NCBI GenBank assembly: GCA_946611445.1
Contig: CAMODP010000080.1
Location: forward strand, 1-7,811
Origin: an uncultured Eubacterium sp.
GTDB taxonomy: Bacteria; Bacillota; Clostridia; Lachnospirales; Lachnospiraceae
Direction of reading: 5' to 3'
Length of the DNA: 7,811 bases
This document shows positions 4,970 to 7,811 of the stretch, in pieces. The position numbers were made by a program, and so were the translations under genes. Numbering within the stretch: position 1 is the first letter of the stretch; each line of letters starts with the position of its first letter. The notes under the pieces were generated by a model that worked only from the letters and a program-made list of their open reading frames with translations, ran no database searches and was not told the origin of the DNA.

Positions 4970-6001
4970 TCAGCTCCCTGCGCCCGCTTCCGCTGCTGTA
5001 TTCGCTGGCGCATCCGCACCCGATGCCGCTGCTGTACCCGCTGGTACATCCGCAACCGCTGCCGCTGCTGCAACTGCCACCGCTGCTGCTCCCGCAGAAC
5101 TGATCTGTGTTTCTTCTTTCGAGAGTTCTACTGTCATGTGATTATAGGGAATCTCGATGTTGTTTTCTTTCAGCGCCTCAAAGATCCGGGTATTGACCAT
5201 ATCCTTCACGAATTCGGTGGGATAGGAGCTCTCATAGTAGATCGTGACGGTCATGATGAGGGCGCTGTCCGCCAGCTCCAGAAAGTACACTTTTCCGTAC
5301 TGCATTGTCCCGTCTTTAAGCCGCCTTCCGGCAAATGTAAACGGAAGATCCTTGATCGCTTCTTCAATCACCTTTTTTGCTTTTGCGATATCCGCGTCAT
5401 AGCTGATGGGATACTTCATAATGGCGGAGAGCGGAATATCGCCGTAGCTGTAGTTGACGACGGAAAACCCGTTCATTTTGCTGTTTGGAATGACGACCTT
5501 GACGGTATCAATCCGGTTGATGACGACGTGACGCATGGTGATGGATTCCACGATGCCAACCGTGCCGTCTTCGAGTTCTATACGGTCACCGACGTCAAAG
5601 GGATGGTACAGACTGATCTGCAGGCCGGAGAGGACGTCCTTGATGACATCCTGCGCAGCGAAGCCAACGACGGCGGTCAGGATGGCGGCACTGCCGAACA
5701 GGGAACTCCGTATGTGGTCAAGATTAAAAGGAATGATAATAAACAATACAGTAATGACAGCGGATGCTACTTTGCGCATGAACTGGATATACAGCCTGTC
5801 ACCCTGCCGTTTTTCAATTTGCCGGAATACCAGCCGGTTGATTTTCTGAGCCAGCCACCATCCCAGAATGCAGACGGCAACAATGATGATTTCAACAATC
5901 AGATATGAAAGAATGACCGTTACGTAGGATTCCCGCGGACTCATGTTATAGTCTCTCTGCACATCTTCCGCAAGTCTTTTCAATGTTTCAAATTCTGGCA
6001 T
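4970..6001 (-). CDS. mscS: MscS-family small-conductance mechanosensitive channel with Ala-rich tail
   Basis: The protein has 343 residues from the ATG at 6001, with GAGGT at 6006-6010 4 nt upstream. A longer frame from 6103 would run into aroA and is rejected. Predicted membrane segments are about 26-50 (SYVTVILSYLIVEIIIVAVC), 77-92 and the pore helix at about 104-130 (AAILTAVVGFAAQDVIKDVL). The cytoplasmic beta domain follows, with HPFDVGDRIELEDGTVGIVE (about 133-152) and IPNSKMNG (171-178). The mixed alpha/beta domain runs to about 296. The role is release of solutes on hypo-osmotic shock. The tail (303-343) is nearly all Ala, Gly, Pro and Thr and contains a 12-residue repeat (ADVPAGTAAASG then ADAPANTAAEAG), which is not part of the family core. 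The gene starts 47 nt after aroA on the same strand, so it is probably the last gene of that operon. Confidence 0.92.
   Translation of the reverse strand: MPEFETLKRLAEDVQRDYNMSPRESYVTVILSYLIVEIIIVAVCILGWWLAQKINRLVFRQIEKRQGDRLYIQFMRKVASAVITVLFIIIPFNLDHIRSSLFGSAAILTAVVGFAAQDVIKDVLSGLQISLYHPFDVGDRIELEDGTVGIVESITMRHVVINRIDTVKVVIPNSKMNGFSVVNYSYGDIPLSAIMKYPISYDADIAKAKKVIEEAIKDLPFTFAGRRLKDGTMQYGKVYFLELADSALIMTVTIYYESSYPTEFVKDMVNTRIFEALKENNIEIPYNHMTVELSKEETQISSAGAAAVAVAAAAAVADVPAGTAAASGADAPANTAAEAGAGS
4982..5053 (-). repeat. 36-bp tandem repeat in the channel gene tail
   Basis: Two adjacent 36-bp units (5018-5053 and 4982-5017) encode the 12-residue repeats at residues 317-340 of the channel. Compared in the same period they differ at about 6 of 36 positions. 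A weaker third, GCTGCTG-rich unit lies just beyond. The length is a multiple of three, so copy-number change keeps the frame. Confidence 0.7.
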
Positions 6002-6048
6002 TTTTACCTCGTTATGTTCTTGCCTGTCTACGATCCACGGCAAAATTT

Positions 6049-7533
6049 TTACTGCAGTTTTGTCAGGTCTGCGTAAAACCCCGGATAGGAGATATCCACG
6101 CATTCCGCGTTCCGGATCTCCGTGATTCCGTCTGCCAGCAGGGCGGCGACAGCAAAGGACATGGCGATGCGGTGATCGCCGCAGCTGTCCAGAACGGCCC
6201 CATGAAGGGGTTTTCCGCCGTGTATGATCATCCCGTCGTCAAGCGGTTCGACGGATGCGCCCATTGCTGTGAGATTTTCTGTAAGGATGGCCAGCCGGTC
6301 TGATTCCTTGACACGGAGTTCTGCCGCGTCGCGGATCACTGTGTCGCCGTCCGCGCAGGCGGCCAGAACTGCGATCACCGGCAGCTCGTCAATCAGCGTG
6401 GGGATGAGATCCCCCTCTATGACCGTACCGTGCAGGGGCGCGCTTCTGACCTCCAGGTCCGCAGCCGGCTCCCCGCCGGATTCCGTGCGGTTGAAAATGG
6501 TGATGTCCGCCCCCATTGCAGCGGCGACGCGCAGGATGCCGTCCCGGGTGGGATTGATGCCCACATTTTCGAGGATCACATGAGAGCCGGGCACCAGAAG
6601 GGCCGCGCACAGGAAATAGGCGGCGGACGAGATGTCGCCGGGTACCTGCACGGAGATGCCTTTCAGTACCGGATCCGGCAGAACCGCTGCGGATGGAAGT
6701 GCGGCGGATCCATACGCCGACAGTTTTTCCCCGAGCGCATTTTTCGACAGAAAAGGCGAAAAGGCGGATTCTGACAGATTGAGATCGGCGGAAGCACTGG
6801 TCAGATTTTCGGCGGAGGCAGACTCGGAAAGAGAAACATCCTTCAGAACAGATTCAGATGGGGAAGCTGCCGCACGCGCGACCACTGATAAGGGTCCGGT
6901 GTACAACTCCGCGCCAAAAGACCGGAGCATGAGCTCCGTGTGATTCCGGGACAGAGCCGGCTCCGCGACAATGACGGGGCTGTCTGCATACAGGCCGGCC
7001 AGCAGGATGCCCGATTTTACCTGGGCAGACGCAACCGGTGAGTGATATGTAATACCGCGCAGACCTGCCTGCCGGCTCTCTATTCTCAGCGGCGCGCAGC
7101 CGCTGTCTTTTTCACTTCGAATGTCCGCGCCCATCTCTCTGAGCGGCCGGATAATACGGTTCATGGGCCGCTTCCGGATAGACGCGTCGCCGGTCAGGAC
7201 AGAAGAAAAAGGCTGCCCGGCCAGAATTCCCGACATGAGACGCATCGTAGTGCCGCTGTTTCCGCAGTCCAGAATGTCAGCGGGAGCCTGCAGCCCGTGC
7301 AGGCCTTTTCCGTGAACGAGGACATGCGTGCCATCTTCAGAGAGCTCAATCTCAATGCCCATCTGCCGGAAACAGCTGATCGTGGACAGACAGTCCGCGC
7401 CCGGGAGGAAACCCGTGATTTCCGTCGTCCCCTCAGCAATGGATCCGAACATGACGGCGCGGTGAGAGATAGATTTATCACCCGGGACGGTGATTTTGCC
7501 CTGCAGCGGGCGGGTTGCTTTTGTAAATCTCAT
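6049..7533 (-). CDS. aroA: 3-phosphoshikimate 1-carboxyvinyltransferase (EPSP synthase) with inserted segment
   Basis: It joins shikimate-3-phosphate and PEP in the cytoplasm, the sixth step of the shikimate pathway. It has 494 residues, versus about 430 usual. GGAG at 7542-7545 lies 8 nt before the ATG. Family motifs are intact: PGDKSISHR (17-25, K20 and R25), LDCGNSGTTMRLMSG (88-102), SAQVKSGILLAGLYA (169-183), VPGDISSAAYF (297-307), IDELPVIAVLA (381-391, likely catalytic D382), RVKESDRLA (407-415) and GDHRIAMSFA (452-461). The GNSGTTMRLM form is that of Gram-positive enzymes. The extra length lies in one place, about residues 222-283, between FGAEL and VQVPGDISS. It is a Ser/Ala/Leu/Glu-rich stretch with SLSESA/NLSESA repeats. 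It is in frame and leaves the active-site motifs untouched, so the enzyme is probably functional. The gene starts 4 nt after the tyrA stop. Confidence 0.95.
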   Translation of the reverse strand: MRFTKATRPLQGKITVPGDKSISHRAVMFGSIAEGTTEITGFLPGADCLSTISCFRQMGIEIELSEDGTHVLVHGKGLHGLQAPADILDCGNSGTTMRLMSGILAGQPFSSVLTGDASIRKRPMNRIIRPLREMGADIRSEKDSGCAPLRIESRQAGLRGITYHSPVASAQVKSGILLAGLYADSPVIVAEPALSRNHTELMLRSFGAELYTGPLSVVARAAASPSESVLKDVSLSESASAENLTSASADLNLSESAFSPFLSKNALGEKLSAYGSAALPSAAVLPDPVLKGISVQVPGDISSAAYFLCAALLVPGSHVILENVGINPTRDGILRVAAAMGADITIFNRTESGGEPAADLEVRSAPLHGTVIEGDLIPTLIDELPVIAVLAACADGDTVIRDAAELRVKESDRLAILTENLTAMGASVEPLDDGMIIHGGKPLHGAVLDSCGDHRIAMSFAVAALLADGITEIRNAECVDISYPGFYADLTKLQ

Positions 7534-7537
7534 TTTT

Positions 7538-7811
7538 TCAGCTCCGTTTCCGGATCGTGTAGTTCCGCTTCAGCAGGATTTCTTCCGAGCGGTCCCGGGA
7601 CTCCTGATCGTAGAACTCGATCCGCAGGACGCCTTCTTCGAATTCCCGGTTGTGGATGATGCCGATGTTTTTGATGTTGATGGCGCTCATGGCGAGCAGC
7701 GTCGTGATGGTGGCAATACCGCCGGCCTCGTCGTAAATGTCCACATAGAGGACATAGTGACGGGAGACAGAGCCGCGCTTCGTGTCGTCGATGGAGTCGC
7801 GGTAATCCCGG
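7538..7811 (-). CDS. tyrA: Prephenate dehydrogenase, C-terminal ACT domain (5' end outside window)
   Basis: The reverse strand is open from the window edge to a TGA at 7538-7540 (90 residues visible). The fragment reads RDSIDDTKRGSVSRHYVLYV, then DIYDEAGGIATITTLLA, NIKNIGIIHNREFEEGVLRI and FYDQESRDRSEEILLKRNY. This pattern of strand, helix with G-I-ITTLLA, NI-NI-I and GVLRI is an ACT regulatory domain as found at the end of Firmicute TyrA, where it binds tyrosine for feedback inhibition. The catalytic NAD-dependent domain (prephenate to 4-hydroxyphenylpyruvate) is not in the window, so the name rests on the ACT sequence and on aroA directly downstream (4-nt gap), a common arrangement. A GTG at 7744 is an internal valine, not a start. 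Another ACT-containing enzyme cannot be fully excluded. Confidence 0.75.
   Translation of the reverse strand, partial: RDYRDSIDDTKRGSVSRHYVLYVDIYDEAGGIATITTLLAMSAINIKNIGIIHNREFEEGVLRIEFYDQESRDRSEEILLKRNYTIRKRS

Noticed and set aside
4527..5141. Plus-strand frame with Ala-rich end overlapping the second transporter gene and the channel tail
   Set aside because: It starts inside the transporter gene, reads through both palindromes (GDRGQTPVS-type peptide) and its Ala-rich end is only the antisense of the channel's GC-rich repeat.
5138..5908. Long plus-strand frame (256 codons) opposite the channel gene
   Set aside because: It lies entirely antisense to a clear MscS gene, has no ribosome binding site and shows no family motif.

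Overview
The window looks like chromosome of a low-to-mid GC Gram-positive anaerobe, most likely a Clostridia/Lachnospiraceae-type Firmicute. The evidence is strong AGGAGG-type ribosome binding sites, sigma-A-like promoters, an HTH-Uma2 protein of the kind common in that group, a split (two half-gene) CHR transporter, and a tyrA(ACT)-aroA gene order typical of Firmicutes. This taxonomic call is inference; there is no rRNA or marker gene here.

Layout. Bases 1-541 (minus strand, cut by the window edge) encode the N-terminal part of an HTH plus Uma2-type nuclease-fold protein, with its own promoter in the AT-rich gap to its right. A plus-strand block follows: a 59-residue orphan protein (1001-1180) with an intrinsic terminator, a secreted protein of unknown function built from two copies of one domain (1393-2658), an Est1E/cinnamoyl-esterase-like alpha/beta hydrolase (2708-3580), and two overlapping genes for a two-subunit CHR (chromate-family) transporter (3737-4303 and 4300-4854). 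Convergent with these is a minus-strand cluster: the 3' end of tyrA (ACT domain), aroA with an unusual insertion of about 62 residues, and an MscS-family channel with an Ala-rich repeat tail. tyrA and aroA supply tyrosine and chorismate synthesis; the channel gene appears to be the last gene of the same transcript.

The main non-coding feature is a family of 27-bp near-perfect palindromes (13-bp arm GGAGACAGGGGTC, one central base, complementary arm). There are six copies, all intergenic or at stop codons. Four are arranged as two head-to-head pairs, giving long perfect inverted repeats of 36 bp and 30 bp. They resemble REP/BIME-type elements, and some seem to double as terminators. A second unexpected feature is a duplicated promoter-leader of about 56 bp, present in front of both the 59-residue gene and the secreted-protein gene. 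No complete mobile element, CRISPR array, tRNA or rRNA is visible, and I found no convincing new multi-gene system. The strongest leads are the palindrome family, the twin promoters and the aroA insertion.
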